64,000 nucleotides of DNA, from positions 248,001-312,000 of the forward strand of contig JACKNO010000004.1 of assembly GCA_024234815.1 (NCBI GenBank), in the 5' to 3' direction. How positions within the stretch are numbered: position 1 is the first letter of the stretch; every line of letters starts with the position of its first letter. Of the stretch, positions 52,929-62,064 are shown one piece after another. Origin of the DNA: Pseudomonadales bacterium. GTDB taxonomy: Bacteria > Pseudomonadota > Gammaproteobacteria > Pseudomonadales > Halieaceae. A program made the translations under genes and the position numbers. Under the pieces are notes generated by a model, which made no database searches, was not told the origin of the DNA, and was given only the letters and a program-made list of their open reading frames with translations.

Positions 52929-53774
52929 GTGACCTCCGCAAGCGGCAGCGCCGCCACCAACAAGCCGGCCGATGCGATGGTCGCACCCTATGTGCTGGCC
53001 GAGCTGGCAGATAATGTGCTCTGGCTGACCCTGAACCGCCCGGCCCAGCGCAACCCGCTTTCCAGTGCGATGATCGCGGCGCTAACCGGGGAACTCGATG
53101 CCGCAAAGGATGACCCCGCGGTGCGTGTCATAGTGATTACAGGCGCCGGCCCGGTGTTCTCGGCCGGCCACGACCTGCGCGAGATGGGTCCGCGGCCCGG
53201 GGAGACCGGTGCCCAGCGCGCGGACCGAATACGGCGGATACTCGACGACTGTGCCCGCATGATGCTGGCCATTGTGCATTCGCCGAAGGCGGTTATCGCC
53301 TGTGTGCAGGGCACGGCCACGGCGGCTGGCTGCCAGCTGGTCTCCGCCTGCGACCTGGCGCTGGCGAACGACGAGGCCCGGTTCTGTACACCCGGGGTCA
53401 ATATCGGCACTTTTTGCACCACGCCGCTGGTTGGCATAGGCCGTACAATCGGGCGCAAACACGCCATGGAAATGGCCCTCACGGGAGACCTGCTCAGTGC
53501 GTCCGATGCGGTGCGCTTCGGCCTGGTAAATCACGCGGTTCCCGGCGAGCAGTTGCGCGCGCAGACCAGCGAACTGGCAGGGAGGATCGCAGGTAAATCT
53601 GCCCAGGCCATCCGCGCAGGCAAGGAGACCTTTTACCGGCAGATCGAGATGCCGCTGGAGCAGGCATTCAGCTATGCCACCGATGCCATGCTGAAAGGCC
53701 TGCTATCGACTGACGCGGAAGAGGGGACCCGCGCATTTCTGGAAAAGCGCAGCCCGCAATGGGGCGAGGCCTGA
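52929..53774 (+). CDS. Enoyl-CoA hydratase/isomerase family protein (ECHDC3-like), catalytic Glu residues replaced
   Basis: 281-aa crotonase-fold protein from GTG 52929 (5 nt after the DUF3604 stop; an alternative is ATG 52977). The oxyanion segments FSAGHDLREMG and GTATAAGCQLVSACDLAL are present. In hydratases the two catalytic glutamates lie in GGGCELA and in PE.NIG; here those positions are Q (AAGCQLV) and G (TPGVNIGTF). The pattern is that of ECHDC3-type proteins, so hydratase activity is doubtful. Ends with a normal C-terminal helix (FLEKRSPQW). The reaction is unknown. Confidence 0.87.
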   Translation: MTSASGSAATNKPADAMVAPYVLAELADNVLWLTLNRPAQRNPLSSAMIAALTGELDAAKDDPAVRVIVITGAGPVFSAGHDLREMGPRPGETGAQRADRIRRILDDCARMMLAIVHSPKAVIACVQGTATAAGCQLVSACDLALANDEARFCTPGVNIGTFCTTPLVGIGRTIGRKHAMEMALTGDLLSASDAVRFGLVNHAVPGEQLRAQTSELAGRIAGKSAQAIRAGKETFYRQIEMPLEQAFSYATDAMLKGLLSTDAEEGTRAFLEKRSPQWGEA

Positions 53775-53780
53775 GCAGCC

Positions 53781-54242
53781 ATGCCGCTGAGTGCCGACGC
53801 CGATATCGCCAGGGTCCTGGCCGCCACCCAAACCATCGCCCTGCTGGGCGCCAGCGCCAATCCCGCCAGACCCAGTTACGAGGTCATGCAGTTTTTACTG
53901 GCAAATGGCTACCAGGTTTATCCTGTTAATCCGGGTCTGGCAGGACAGCAATTGCAGGGCTGCAAGGTCTACCCGAGGCTCAGTGCGGTTCCCGGGCCCA
54001 TCGATATGGTGGATGTTTTTCGGCAGTCGAGCCACCTGGCCGGCATTGTCGAGGAGGCTGTAGCGGCCGGCGTCAAGACCCTGTGGACGCAACTGGGCGT
54101 GGTTGATATGGCAGCCGCCGCAGCCGCCGAGCGGGAGGGCATCGAGGTTGTCCAGGACCGCTGCCCGGTGCGCGAAATTCCCCGTCTGCGGGCCGCCGGC
54201 CTGCTGGCAAGCCGTGACCGGGTGGCCGGCAGTACAGGATGA
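53781..54242 (+). CDS. CoA-binding protein (YccU-like)
   Basis: 153-aa single Rossmann domain of the CoA-binding family: IALLGASANPARPSYEVMQFLLANGYQVYPVNPG and VDVFRQSSHLAGIVEEAVAAGVKTLWTQLGV. It corresponds to the CoA-binding domain of succinyl-CoA synthetase without the rest. It starts 6 nt after the crotonase stop, so it is likely cotranscribed. Function is unknown. Confidence 0.9.
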   Translation: MPLSADADIARVLAATQTIALLGASANPARPSYEVMQFLLANGYQVYPVNPGLAGQQLQGCKVYPRLSAVPGPIDMVDVFRQSSHLAGIVEEAVAAGVKTLWTQLGVVDMAAAAAAEREGIEVVQDRCPVREIPRLRAAGLLASRDRVAGSTG

Positions 54243-54445
54243 TCTATGCTTGTATAGAGGATAGACGCTGTGCGCCCGGTAATGGCCGGCTGTAGCGGCG
54301 GGTCCGACGGCCGGCAAGGGCGGATCTGGCTGAACATTATGCTTATTTGGCGCAATATCCTGAATGGAAGGACTCGGCATCGGGCAAAATAGTGGATAAT
54401 CCCGATTCCCACTCATCATTATTAAACTGAACCGAGGACAAGCAC

Positions 54446-55888
54446 ATGACAGCAATAGAGGCGACCCTGCAAGGTGATACCGGGGAGATGTTGAAAGCCC
54501 ACTTTGACAAGCAGCGGGCCCTGTACCTCGCGGCTCCCAATCCGGATCTCGCCCAGCGCAGGCAGGATTTGGAGAACCTCAAGCGGATGATTAACGAGAA
54601 CCGCGAAGAAATCATCACCGCCATCAGCCAGGACTACAGCAACCGCTCCCGCCACGAGACCCAGTTCGCGGAGATTATCTCAGTTACCGATGGCATCAAT
54701 GATGTGATCAAGAATTTGAAGAAGTGGATGAAGGTACAGAAACGGCACGTGGACCAGACCATGTTCATGGGTGCCAAGAACCGGGTAATCCCGCAAGCCC
54801 TGGGCGTGGTGGGCATCATCGTGCCGTGGAACTTTCCCATCAACCTGAGTTTCATGCCCCTGGCGGCTGCCTTTGCCGCCGGCAACCGGGCGATGGTCAA
54901 GATGTCGGAAAACTCCATTAACCTGACGCGTCTGCTGATGCGCATATCCCCCAATTACCTCCCGGAGGAAAAACTGAAATTCTATGAAGAGACCGGCGGT
55001 GTCGGTATCCAATTTTCCAGGATTCCGTTTGACCTGCTGGTTTTTACCGGCTCGGGCCAGACCGGGCGCTCGGTGATGGCGTCAGCGGCCCAGAACCTGA
55101 CCCCGGTTGTGCTGGAACTGGGCGGCAAGGCGCCGGCGGTTATCGACCCCGCCTATCCCATGGAAAAAGCTGTCGGGCGTATAATGTTCGTCAAGCAGTT
55201 CAACGCCGGCCAGATTTGCACCAATGTCGATTATGTCTTTGTGCACGAGACCCAGCGCGAGGATTTCGTCGCTCACGCGAAGGCCTATGTCGCCAAACAC
55301 TGCCCCGATATCAACCATGAGGACTACACGGCGATTATCGATGACAGATCGGTGAAGCGCCTGATGGACACGGTGGAGGATGCCAGGAGCAAGGGCGCTA
55401 CCGTAATCAACCTGTCCGGCAACCAGGAAGTCAACGTTGAAAAGCGCAAGTTCCCGCTGCACCTCGTGCTGGACACCAATGAGGACATGACCATCCGCAA
55501 CCGGGAAACCTTTGGCCCGCTGCTGATGGTGCTCACCTACAAGGATCCGCAGGAGGTCGTGGACTATGTGAATGCCCGTGATCGTCCCCTTGCGCTGTAC
55601 CCGTTTACCAATGACAGCAAACTGGCCGATATGTATATCGAGCGGATCATGTCCGGCGGGGTGACGGTGAACGATGCACTGCTGCACGTGGCGCAGCACG
55701 ATATTCCCTTTGGCGGGGTGGGCCCCAGCGGTATGGGTCACTATCACGGTTATGAGGGTTTCATCACCTTCTCAAAATTGCGTCCGGTGTTTTACCAGGC
55801 CAGCTTTTCATCGCTCGCGTTCCTGCGGCCGCCGTACCGAGGTTTCGCGACCCGTATTTTCAACCTGCTGGTCAAACTCAAGAGCTGA
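54446..55888 (+). CDS. Aldehyde dehydrogenase (coniferyl-aldehyde/ALDH3-like group)
   Basis: 480-aa NAD(P)-dependent aldehyde dehydrogenase. The substrate/cofactor motifs are VGIIVPWNFPIN, FTGSGQTGRSVM and the catalytic glutamate in LELGGKAPAV; the nucleophile cysteine is in FNAGQICTNVDYV. At under 490 residues with a hydrophobic, basic C-terminus (FATRIFNLLVKLKS) it resembles the ALDH3/coniferyl aldehyde group, which includes membrane-associated fatty-aldehyde dehydrogenases. GAGGAC lies upstream of the ATG. A role in oxidising fatty aldehydes from the CYP153/PQQ-ADH route is plausible (inference). Confidence 0.92.
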   Translation: MTAIEATLQGDTGEMLKAHFDKQRALYLAAPNPDLAQRRQDLENLKRMINENREEIITAISQDYSNRSRHETQFAEIISVTDGINDVIKNLKKWMKVQKRHVDQTMFMGAKNRVIPQALGVVGIIVPWNFPINLSFMPLAAAFAAGNRAMVKMSENSINLTRLLMRISPNYLPEEKLKFYEETGGVGIQFSRIPFDLLVFTGSGQTGRSVMASAAQNLTPVVLELGGKAPAVIDPAYPMEKAVGRIMFVKQFNAGQICTNVDYVFVHETQREDFVAHAKAYVAKHCPDINHEDYTAIIDDRSVKRLMDTVEDARSKGATVINLSGNQEVNVEKRKFPLHLVLDTNEDMTIRNRETFGPLLMVLTYKDPQEVVDYVNARDRPLALYPFTNDSKLADMYIERIMSGGVTVNDALLHVAQHDIPFGGVGPSGMGHYHGYEGFITFSKLRPVFYQASFSSLAFLRPPYRGFATRIFNLLVKLKS

Positions 55889-56103
55889 ACCTGGGTATTG
55901 GTTCAGCCACTGTCATTGTGGCGCGCCGATGACTGTCCGGGGACGGTCATCGGCTTGGCATCCAGGGGCTGTTGTGGCGGCCCTCCCCACGCAACGTCCG
56001 CTATGCCTGGTGGCGGCGTGATCGACTTTCCACCTTCGTCTAATTGCCACGGGCGCCCATGCATATTAGTTTTGTGTATTGGTTTCCCTTTCGGAGTTAC
56101 ACC

Positions 56104-57963
56104 ATGAGTGACAACCAGTTGTGGCAGCGTGCCGCCGACGATATCCACTGGTACCAGGCGCCGGCAACGCTGCTCGATGACAGTAACCCCCCATTCTATC
56201 GCTGGTTTCCGGACGGCGTGACCAACGCCTGTTTCAATGCGGTGGATATACACGTTGCCCAGGGCAGGGGAGAGCAACTGGCGGTTATCTATGACAGCCC
56301 CGTGACCGATACCAGGCGCAGCTATACATTCAGCCAGTTGCTCGACGAGGTCTCCCGCTTCGCGGGACTGCTGCGAAGCCAGGGCGTGGAGCAGGGCGAC
56401 AGGGTGATCATCTATATGCCCATGGTGCCGGAGGCGCTTGTCGCCATGCTGGCCTGCGCGCGGATAGGGGCGATCCACTCGGTGGTGTTCGGGGGCTTTG
56501 CCAGCAATGAACTGGCGGTGCGTATCGATGATGCCGAACCGAAGGTGATGGTGTCCGCCTCCTGCGGCGTCGAACCCAGCCGGGTGGTGGCCTACAAGCC
56601 GCTGTTGGACGAGGCGATCAGGCTTGCGCGCCACAAGCCCGGCAGCTGCATCATTCTGCAACGGCCAACTCAGGAAGGCGAACTGGTGGAGGGCAGGGAT
56701 GTTGACTGGGCGAGTGCGGTGGCCGCGGCCGAACCCGTGGACTGTGTGCCTGTGAACGCCAATCACCCCCTGTACATTCTTTACACTTCAGGCACCACCG
56801 GCCAGCCCAAAGGCGTGGTGCGAGATACCGGTGGCAGTATTGTCAGCCTGAAGTGGAGTATGAAGAACATATATAACGTGAACCAGGGTGAGGTCTATTG
56901 GGCCGCATCCGATGTGGGCTGGGTGGTCGGACACTCCTATATCGTATACGGCCCGCTGTTCAACGGTAACACCACCCTGATGTACGAGGGTAAGCCGGTG
57001 GGTACGCCGGACCCCGGCGCCTTCTGGCGGGTTATCGAAGAGTACGATGTGAAAGTCCTGTTTACCGCGCCGACCGCTTTCCGGGCAATCAAGAAAGAGG
57101 ACCCCGACGGTAAGTATCTTGAGAAGTATGATCTTTCCGGCCTGCGCGCGCTCTTTCTGGCGGGCGAGCGCTGCGACCCCAACACCCTGCACTGGGCCAC
57201 GGAGAAGCTGCAGGTACCCGTTATAGACCACTGGTGGCAAACCGAAACCGGCTGGTCGATCTGCGCCAATTGCCTCGGCATCGAGCAGCTTCCCATCGTG
57301 CCCGGCTCACCGGCGCGCGCCGTGCCCGGCTACGATGTGCAGGTGCTCAATGGCGACGGTGAGCAGGCTGCCGCCGGCGAGATAGGCGCACTGGTCATCA
57401 AGCAGCCATTACCCCCGGGTACTTTTACCACCTTGTGGAATGCCCAGGACCGTTTTGTGAAAGCCTATTTCAGCAAGTTTCCGGGATACTATGAAACCGG
57501 CGACGCGGGCTATATCGATGATGACGGGTATGTCTTCGTCATGGCTCGTACCGACGATGTCATCAACGTCGCCGGCCACCGGCTCTCGACCGGCAGCATG
57601 GAAGAAGTACTGGCCGATCACCCCGATGTAGCGGAATGCGCGGTGATCGGTATCGCGGACGCCATGAAAGGGCAGCTGCCCCTCGGCCTGCTGGTATTGA
57701 ATGCCGGCGTCACCCGCCCGCCTGCGGAGATCGTGGCCGAGGCCATTGCCCAGGTGCGCCAGAGAATCGGGCCGGTGGCCGCTTTCAAACTCTGCGCCGT
57801 GGTGGATCGACTGCCAAAAACCCGCTCGGGCAAAATACTGCGCGGAACCATGCGCAATATCGCCGATGGCGAGGACTGGAAGATGCCGGCCACGATCGAT
57901 GACCCCGCCATAATCGATGAAATCGGCGCCGCCCTGAAGCAGCTGGGTCTGCCCGGGCACTGA
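56104..57963 (+). CDS. prpE: Propionyl-CoA synthetase PrpE
   Basis: 619-aa acyl-adenylate-forming enzyme of the acetyl-CoA synthetase family. YTSGTTGQPKGVVRDTGG, WAASDVGWVVGHSYIVYGPL, WWQTETGWSI and the catalytic lysine segment TRSGKILRGTMR are present. RDTGG after the P-loop and the length below ACS (about 650) favour PrpE. It activates propionate for the methylcitrate or methylmalonyl route; propionyl units arise from odd-chain fats. The start is ATG 56104, about 215 bp after the aldehyde dehydrogenase; that gap shows no gene. Confidence 0.93.
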   Translation: MSDNQLWQRAADDIHWYQAPATLLDDSNPPFYRWFPDGVTNACFNAVDIHVAQGRGEQLAVIYDSPVTDTRRSYTFSQLLDEVSRFAGLLRSQGVEQGDRVIIYMPMVPEALVAMLACARIGAIHSVVFGGFASNELAVRIDDAEPKVMVSASCGVEPSRVVAYKPLLDEAIRLARHKPGSCIILQRPTQEGELVEGRDVDWASAVAAAEPVDCVPVNANHPLYILYTSGTTGQPKGVVRDTGGSIVSLKWSMKNIYNVNQGEVYWAASDVGWVVGHSYIVYGPLFNGNTTLMYEGKPVGTPDPGAFWRVIEEYDVKVLFTAPTAFRAIKKEDPDGKYLEKYDLSGLRALFLAGERCDPNTLHWATEKLQVPVIDHWWQTETGWSICANCLGIEQLPIVPGSPARAVPGYDVQVLNGDGEQAAAGEIGALVIKQPLPPGTFTTLWNAQDRFVKAYFSKFPGYYETGDAGYIDDDGYVFVMARTDDVINVAGHRLSTGSMEEVLADHPDVAECAVIGIADAMKGQLPLGLLVLNAGVTRPPAEIVAEAIAQVRQRIGPVAAFKLCAVVDRLPKTRSGKILRGTMRNIADGEDWKMPATIDDPAIIDEIGAALKQLGLPGH

Positions 57964-58120
57964 AATTCTGGGTCGAGGGCGTCATCGCATTATGTCGCAG
58001 CCTGTACCTGCCAGGCAGGCGCGACCCTGAAAACCCGTGTTATTATGGCGCCGGGCATCGCCGATTCAGGCCCTGTCCTGCGGGCACAACGCCTTCTTCG
58101 ACGATAACAAAAGGTCTGTA

Positions 58121-59134
58121 ATGCTTAAAAGGACGTTCTTTCTCGCCGCCGTGGCGTTGTTCTCATCGGCACTGCTTGTTTCCGGCGGCTGCAGTTGCGG
58201 GTTCGATTGCAATAATGAGGACAGCAAGGGCACGACCACACTCAGCCTCGGTTTTTCCGACGCCTTGCCCGAGGATCTCAAGCAGGTGGTGATCGAGGTC
58301 GACAGCATCACCTTCAGGCGCACCGGCGTGGAGGATGTGGTGGTCGACAGCTTCACCATATCCGCTCTCGATCTTGTCTCGGCAGACACGTTCAAGGTTG
58401 ATTTGCTACAGTATCGCGGCCGCAACCAGCTGGTCGTTATCAAGGACCTCGAACTGGAGTCCGCCAGCTACAACCAGATATTGATCAAGGTACTGGGTGG
58501 GGATGTCAATCGCTCCTACGTCCAGGAATCGGACGACACCTTGCGGCCACTATCGGTCTCCTCCGGGGTGCTCACCCTGCCGGGAACCAGTTTTGCCAAA
58601 TCCACACAGGCATATACAGTTGAGTTCAGCCTTGCCCAGTCCCTGCAACAGCAGGGGTCCGGCACCAGTTATCTGATGGCGACCAACGGCATTCGCCTGG
58701 AGAACAATGCCACCGCCGCCAGCCTGTCCGGACGGGTGGATAGCAGTCTTTTCGATGGCGTATCGCCCTGCGACGAAAAGGTCGATCCCACCCAGGGCAA
58801 CCGCATTTACCTCTACAAGGGCAATCCGGGCCCGGGGGAACGCCTGGGCGACGTCTACAGGAGTAGCAGCAGTACCGAGATTCCCGACAACGTGGTGCCG
58901 CCATTCGCCGTGGCTTCGCTGCTGCAGAATCCGCTTAGCGGCAGCTGGGAATACGTTTTCGGTTTCCTGCCGGCGGGAGACTATACCATGGCCTTTGCCT
59001 GCAATACCTCGGAAGACGACTCGGTGGACTTCAACGACCTGGTCGTGCCGCAGCCAACCACCCAGGTGTACCCCGTTACCCTGGAGGAGGGCGCCGCCCT
59101 GGTCTGTGATCTGACCGAGAGCGGGACCTGCTGA
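58121..59134 (+). CDS. DUF4382-type lipoprotein
   Basis: 337-aa protein from ATG 58121. Its signal peptide ends in the lipobox LVSGGC. The mature part starts with a cysteine cluster (CSCGFDCN) and then the DUF4382 pattern: TTTLSLGFSDALPEDLKQVVIEVDSITFRR, VDLLQYRG and LELESASYNQILIKV. The C-terminal half carries further beta-rich sequence with GDYTMAFACNTSEDD. Probably an outer-membrane lipoprotein facing the periplasm. Function is unknown. Confidence 0.85.
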   Translation: MLKRTFFLAAVALFSSALLVSGGCSCGFDCNNEDSKGTTTLSLGFSDALPEDLKQVVIEVDSITFRRTGVEDVVVDSFTISALDLVSADTFKVDLLQYRGRNQLVVIKDLELESASYNQILIKVLGGDVNRSYVQESDDTLRPLSVSSGVLTLPGTSFAKSTQAYTVEFSLAQSLQQQGSGTSYLMATNGIRLENNATAASLSGRVDSSLFDGVSPCDEKVDPTQGNRIYLYKGNPGPGERLGDVYRSSSSTEIPDNVVPPFAVASLLQNPLSGSWEYVFGFLPAGDYTMAFACNTSEDDSVDFNDLVVPQPTTQVYPVTLEEGAALVCDLTESGTC

Positions 59135-59139
59135 GCCCG

Positions 59140-60774
59140 CTACCCCAGGATATCCATCGCTACCGCCTCGGCCACCTTGATGCCATCTATGCCCGCTGAC
59201 AGTATGCCCCCGGCATAGCCGGCGCCTTCACCGGCGGGATACAGACCAACCGTGTTGACGCTTTGGAAATCCGCGCCGCGCCGGATGCAGATCGGCGACG
59301 AGGTGCGTGTTTCTATCCCTGTCAATACCGCATCAGGCATGGCGAAGCCCCTGATCTGCTTTTCGAATGCCGGAATTGCCTCGCGGATGGCCTCCACGGC
59401 AAACGAGGGGAGGGCCCCGGCCAGGTCACAGGGTGTCACCCCGGGTTGATAGGAGGGCACGACACTGGCGGTGCCGGTGGAAGGCCGGTTTGCGAGAAAG
59501 TCGCCCACCAGTTGGGCGGGCGCATTGTAGTTGCCGCCCCCCAGGTCGAAGGCCAGGGTCTCCAGTTGTCGCTGCAGGTCGATGCCGGCGAGCGGGTGTT
59601 CCGGGTAGTCCTGCTCCGGAGTGATCCCCACGACGATGGCGGAGTTGGCGTTGCGCTCGTTGCGGGAGTACTGCGACATGCCGTTGGTTACGACGCGTCC
59701 CTCCTCGGAGGTCGCCGCCACCACGGTGCCCCCTGGACACATGCAGAAACTGTATACGCTGCGCCCGTTCCGGCAATGATGCACCAGCTTGTAATCGGCG
59801 GCTCCCAGGATGGGGTGGCCGGCCTGTTCGCCGAAGCGAGCGCGATCAATCACCGATTGCGGGTGTTCAATCCTGAATCCTATCGAGAATGGCTTCGCCT
59901 CGATATACACGCCCGAATCGTACAGCATCTGGAAAGTATCGCGGGCGCTGTGGCCCACCGCGAGGATGACGTGACGGCTCGGCAGGGTTTGCCCGTTGGC
60001 CAGCGTCACGCCCGTCACCTCACTGCCGCCGGCCTCCCTTGCCTGTAGCTGAAGACTCTCCACTTTCTGCTCAAAGCGAATCTCACCGCCGAGCCGGACG
60101 ATCTCGGCGCGCATGTTTTCCACCATCTTCACCAGTTTGAAGGTGCCGATATGAGGCTTGCTCTCGTACAGAATTTCGGCGGGAGCGCCGGCGCTGACGA
60201 ATTCGGTCAGTACCTTGCGGCCCAGGTGGCGACGGTCCTTCACCTGGCTGTACAACTTGCCGTCCGAGAAGGTACCGGCGCCGCCCTCGCCGAACTGTAC
60301 ATTGGACTCTGTTTTCAGTTTGCGTTCCCGCCACAGTCCCCAGGTATCCCTGGTGCGTTGCCTGACGTCCTGGCCACGCTCCAGTACGATGGGGCGCAGG
60401 CCCATCTGCGCGAGTAGAAGCGCCGACAGAATGCCGCAGGGGCCGAAGCCGATGATCAGCGGGCGCTGCTGGCCGGGGCCGGGGAAATCATTGCCGGCGT
60501 GGGCGACGTGGTAGTAGCGGGTATCCGGGCTGCGCCCGATTGCGGAGTTGTCACCCTGGGCATCCAGTATTGCCTGCTCCCGTTCCGGCTTGAGTGATAC
60601 ATCCACCTGGTAGATGAGCTGGATACTGGATTTCTTGCGGGCGTCGCAACTGCGCCTGAACACGCTAAACTCCCTTAGTTCAGTGACCTCCAGACCCAGT
60701 TTCCGGGCAATCGCAGCAGCCAGATCGTTGTCGTCGTGGTCCAGCGGTAGCTTGATGTCATTTAATCGCAGCAT
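59140..60774 (-). CDS. FAD-dependent dehydrogenase (COG2509 type)
   Basis: 544-aa flavoprotein. An N-terminal ~100 residue domain (LRLNDIKLPLDHDDNDLAAAIARKLG; VFRRSCDARKKSSIQLIYQVDV) precedes the FAD dinucleotide loop IIGFGPCGILSALLLAQMG. Further motifs are GGAGTFSDGKLYSQ, VILAVGHSARDTFQMLYDSGV, CMCPGG and the C-terminal GLYPAGEGAGYAGGI. This is the conserved but uncharacterised COG2509 family. The CMCPGGTVVAA segment may be redox-active. It ends only 5 bp from the convergent DUF4382 gene. Confidence 0.9.
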   Translation of the reverse strand: MLRLNDIKLPLDHDDNDLAAAIARKLGLEVTELREFSVFRRSCDARKKSSIQLIYQVDVSLKPEREQAILDAQGDNSAIGRSPDTRYYHVAHAGNDFPGPGQQRPLIIGFGPCGILSALLLAQMGLRPIVLERGQDVRQRTRDTWGLWRERKLKTESNVQFGEGGAGTFSDGKLYSQVKDRRHLGRKVLTEFVSAGAPAEILYESKPHIGTFKLVKMVENMRAEIVRLGGEIRFEQKVESLQLQAREAGGSEVTGVTLANGQTLPSRHVILAVGHSARDTFQMLYDSGVYIEAKPFSIGFRIEHPQSVIDRARFGEQAGHPILGAADYKLVHHCRNGRSVYSFCMCPGGTVVAATSEEGRVVTNGMSQYSRNERNANSAIVVGITPEQDYPEHPLAGIDLQRQLETLAFDLGGGNYNAPAQLVGDFLANRPSTGTASVVPSYQPGVTPCDLAGALPSFAVEAIREAIPAFEKQIRGFAMPDAVLTGIETRTSSPICIRRGADFQSVNTVGLYPAGEGAGYAGGILSAGIDGIKVAEAVAMDILG

Positions 60775-61005
60775 AGAAATTCAAAGAGGTCGAGGAGGTG
60801 CGGCAGATTATAACCTGTAGGCCGTGAACGGGATGTACTTCGCCGCGAAGGAAATTAGAAGAGGGCGCCAATAGTCCTAAAAGTTCTGGTGCCATATTTG
60901 CGTTTGGCGGGCAGCCTTACTAGGCTTTTCAGTACCTGTCTACGCGTAGCCGGTGGCTCGGTGGGCGGGCTTCACTCCATTCACCAGTACGGAGCGCCTA
61001 ATCCC

Positions 61006-61506
61006 ATGATCAGAAAAATACTCGCACTACTGGTTCTCACTGTTTCTTGCAGTACCCAGGCAGCAACCATCCACTTTGTTGCCGATCTCGATGGCGCCCA
61101 GGCAAATGCCGGGGCGGGCACCGGAAGCCCCGGCACAGGTAGCGCTGTTGCCACCCTGAATGATGTCAACGGGCTATTTTCCTGGGAAGTGGAATGGACA
61201 GGACTGGTCGCTGATGTGACAGTGGCGCACTTTCATGGACCTGCCGGGCCCGACGCTAACGCGGCGGCACAGGTTACTATACAAACCGTCAACAATCCCT
61301 CAGCGGGTAATCAGGTTCTCACAGTTCAACAGCAGGCAGACCTGCTAAACGGACTCTGGTATGTCAATGTGCATTCGGCCGCGTTCCCGGGCGGTGAAAT
61401 TCGCGGACAGGTTGGACAGGTTAATGTTATACCGCTGCCCGCGGCAGCGTGGCTGTTTGGATCTGCCGTTCTGGGTTTGGCCGTGGTGAAGCGCCAGAAG
61501 AAGTGA
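61006..61506 (+). CDS. CHRD domain protein with PEP-CTERM-like (VPLPA) sorting signal
   Basis: 166-aa exported protein: signal peptide (ILALLVLTVSCSTQA), a CHRD domain (HFVADLDGAQ..., FSWEVEWTGL, HFHGPAG, WYVNVHSAAFPGGEIRGQ) and a C-terminal tripartite signal IPLPAAAWLFGSAVLGLAVVKRQKK. The latter is the VPLPA form of PEP-CTERM, processed by exosortase and often linked to exopolysaccharide. I choose ATG 61006. The 230 bp upstream, shared with the divergent flavoprotein, hold no gene. No exosortase is in the window. Confidence 0.9.
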   Translation: MIRKILALLVLTVSCSTQAATIHFVADLDGAQANAGAGTGSPGTGSAVATLNDVNGLFSWEVEWTGLVADVTVAHFHGPAGPDANAAAQVTIQTVNNPSAGNQVLTVQQQADLLNGLWYVNVHSAAFPGGEIRGQVGQVNVIPLPAAAWLFGSAVLGLAVVKRQKK

Positions 61507-61567
61507 GCCTGAATCGATTCCCTGGAAGAGCGGGGCAGGTAGCCCGGTAGTGGTTACCGGGTGCCTG

Positions 61568-61888
61568 TCAGTAGAACAGTACTGAGATCGGTTCTCCTGA
61601 TATCTCAGTCAGCAGGCTGACCAGTTCCTTTGTCTCCTCGTCACTGAGGATGTCGTCGTCCAGCACCCTGCAAAGCAATTGGTAAAGTTCATCGGCGGGC
61701 CATGTTCCGAGTACGTCGCTGCGGTCCTTCAGCCAATGCAGGATAAACTTTGCCTCGGCGAGGTTGATAGTTCCGTCCGCAAGAACGCCCTTGCACAAAC
61801 CGATAAGTTCCGGGACGTCGATCGAATTGAAGCGGGCCTCCGACAGGCGCGGGGTCATTTTTTTGCCAGGCGATCTCAGCAGCTTCAT
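61568..61888 (-). CDS. Small acidic protein of unknown function (resembles region preceding BRCT domains)
   Basis: 106-aa protein with no signal or membrane segment. DVPELIGLCKGVLADGTINLAEAKFILHWLKD and LLCRVLDDDILSDEETKELVSLLTEISGE form a helical repeat with DG/DD acidic loops, reminiscent of TerB/EF-hand-like folds. I recall a similar segment before a BRCT domain in longer bacterial proteins; here the protein ends where that domain would begin. I cannot assign a function. The 176 bp upstream toward the PQQ gene hold no recognised feature. Confidence 0.65.
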   Translation of the reverse strand: MKLLRSPGKKMTPRLSEARFNSIDVPELIGLCKGVLADGTINLAEAKFILHWLKDRSDVLGTWPADELYQLLCRVLDDDILSDEETKELVSLLTEISGEPISVLFY

Positions 61889-62064
61889 CTAGTAACCCTG
61901 GTTGGCGGGACTGACCCGGTCAATGATGCAGGACGTGGCGGCGTATAAACCTGCCGCTATTATGGCCGACAGTTGCCCACATTGCCCCATTTTTTTGAAG
62001 CCGCGACCTGTGCTGAAAAAATCGGCACAAACACGCAGGTAACCGGTCGCGGACAAGCTCCCGC

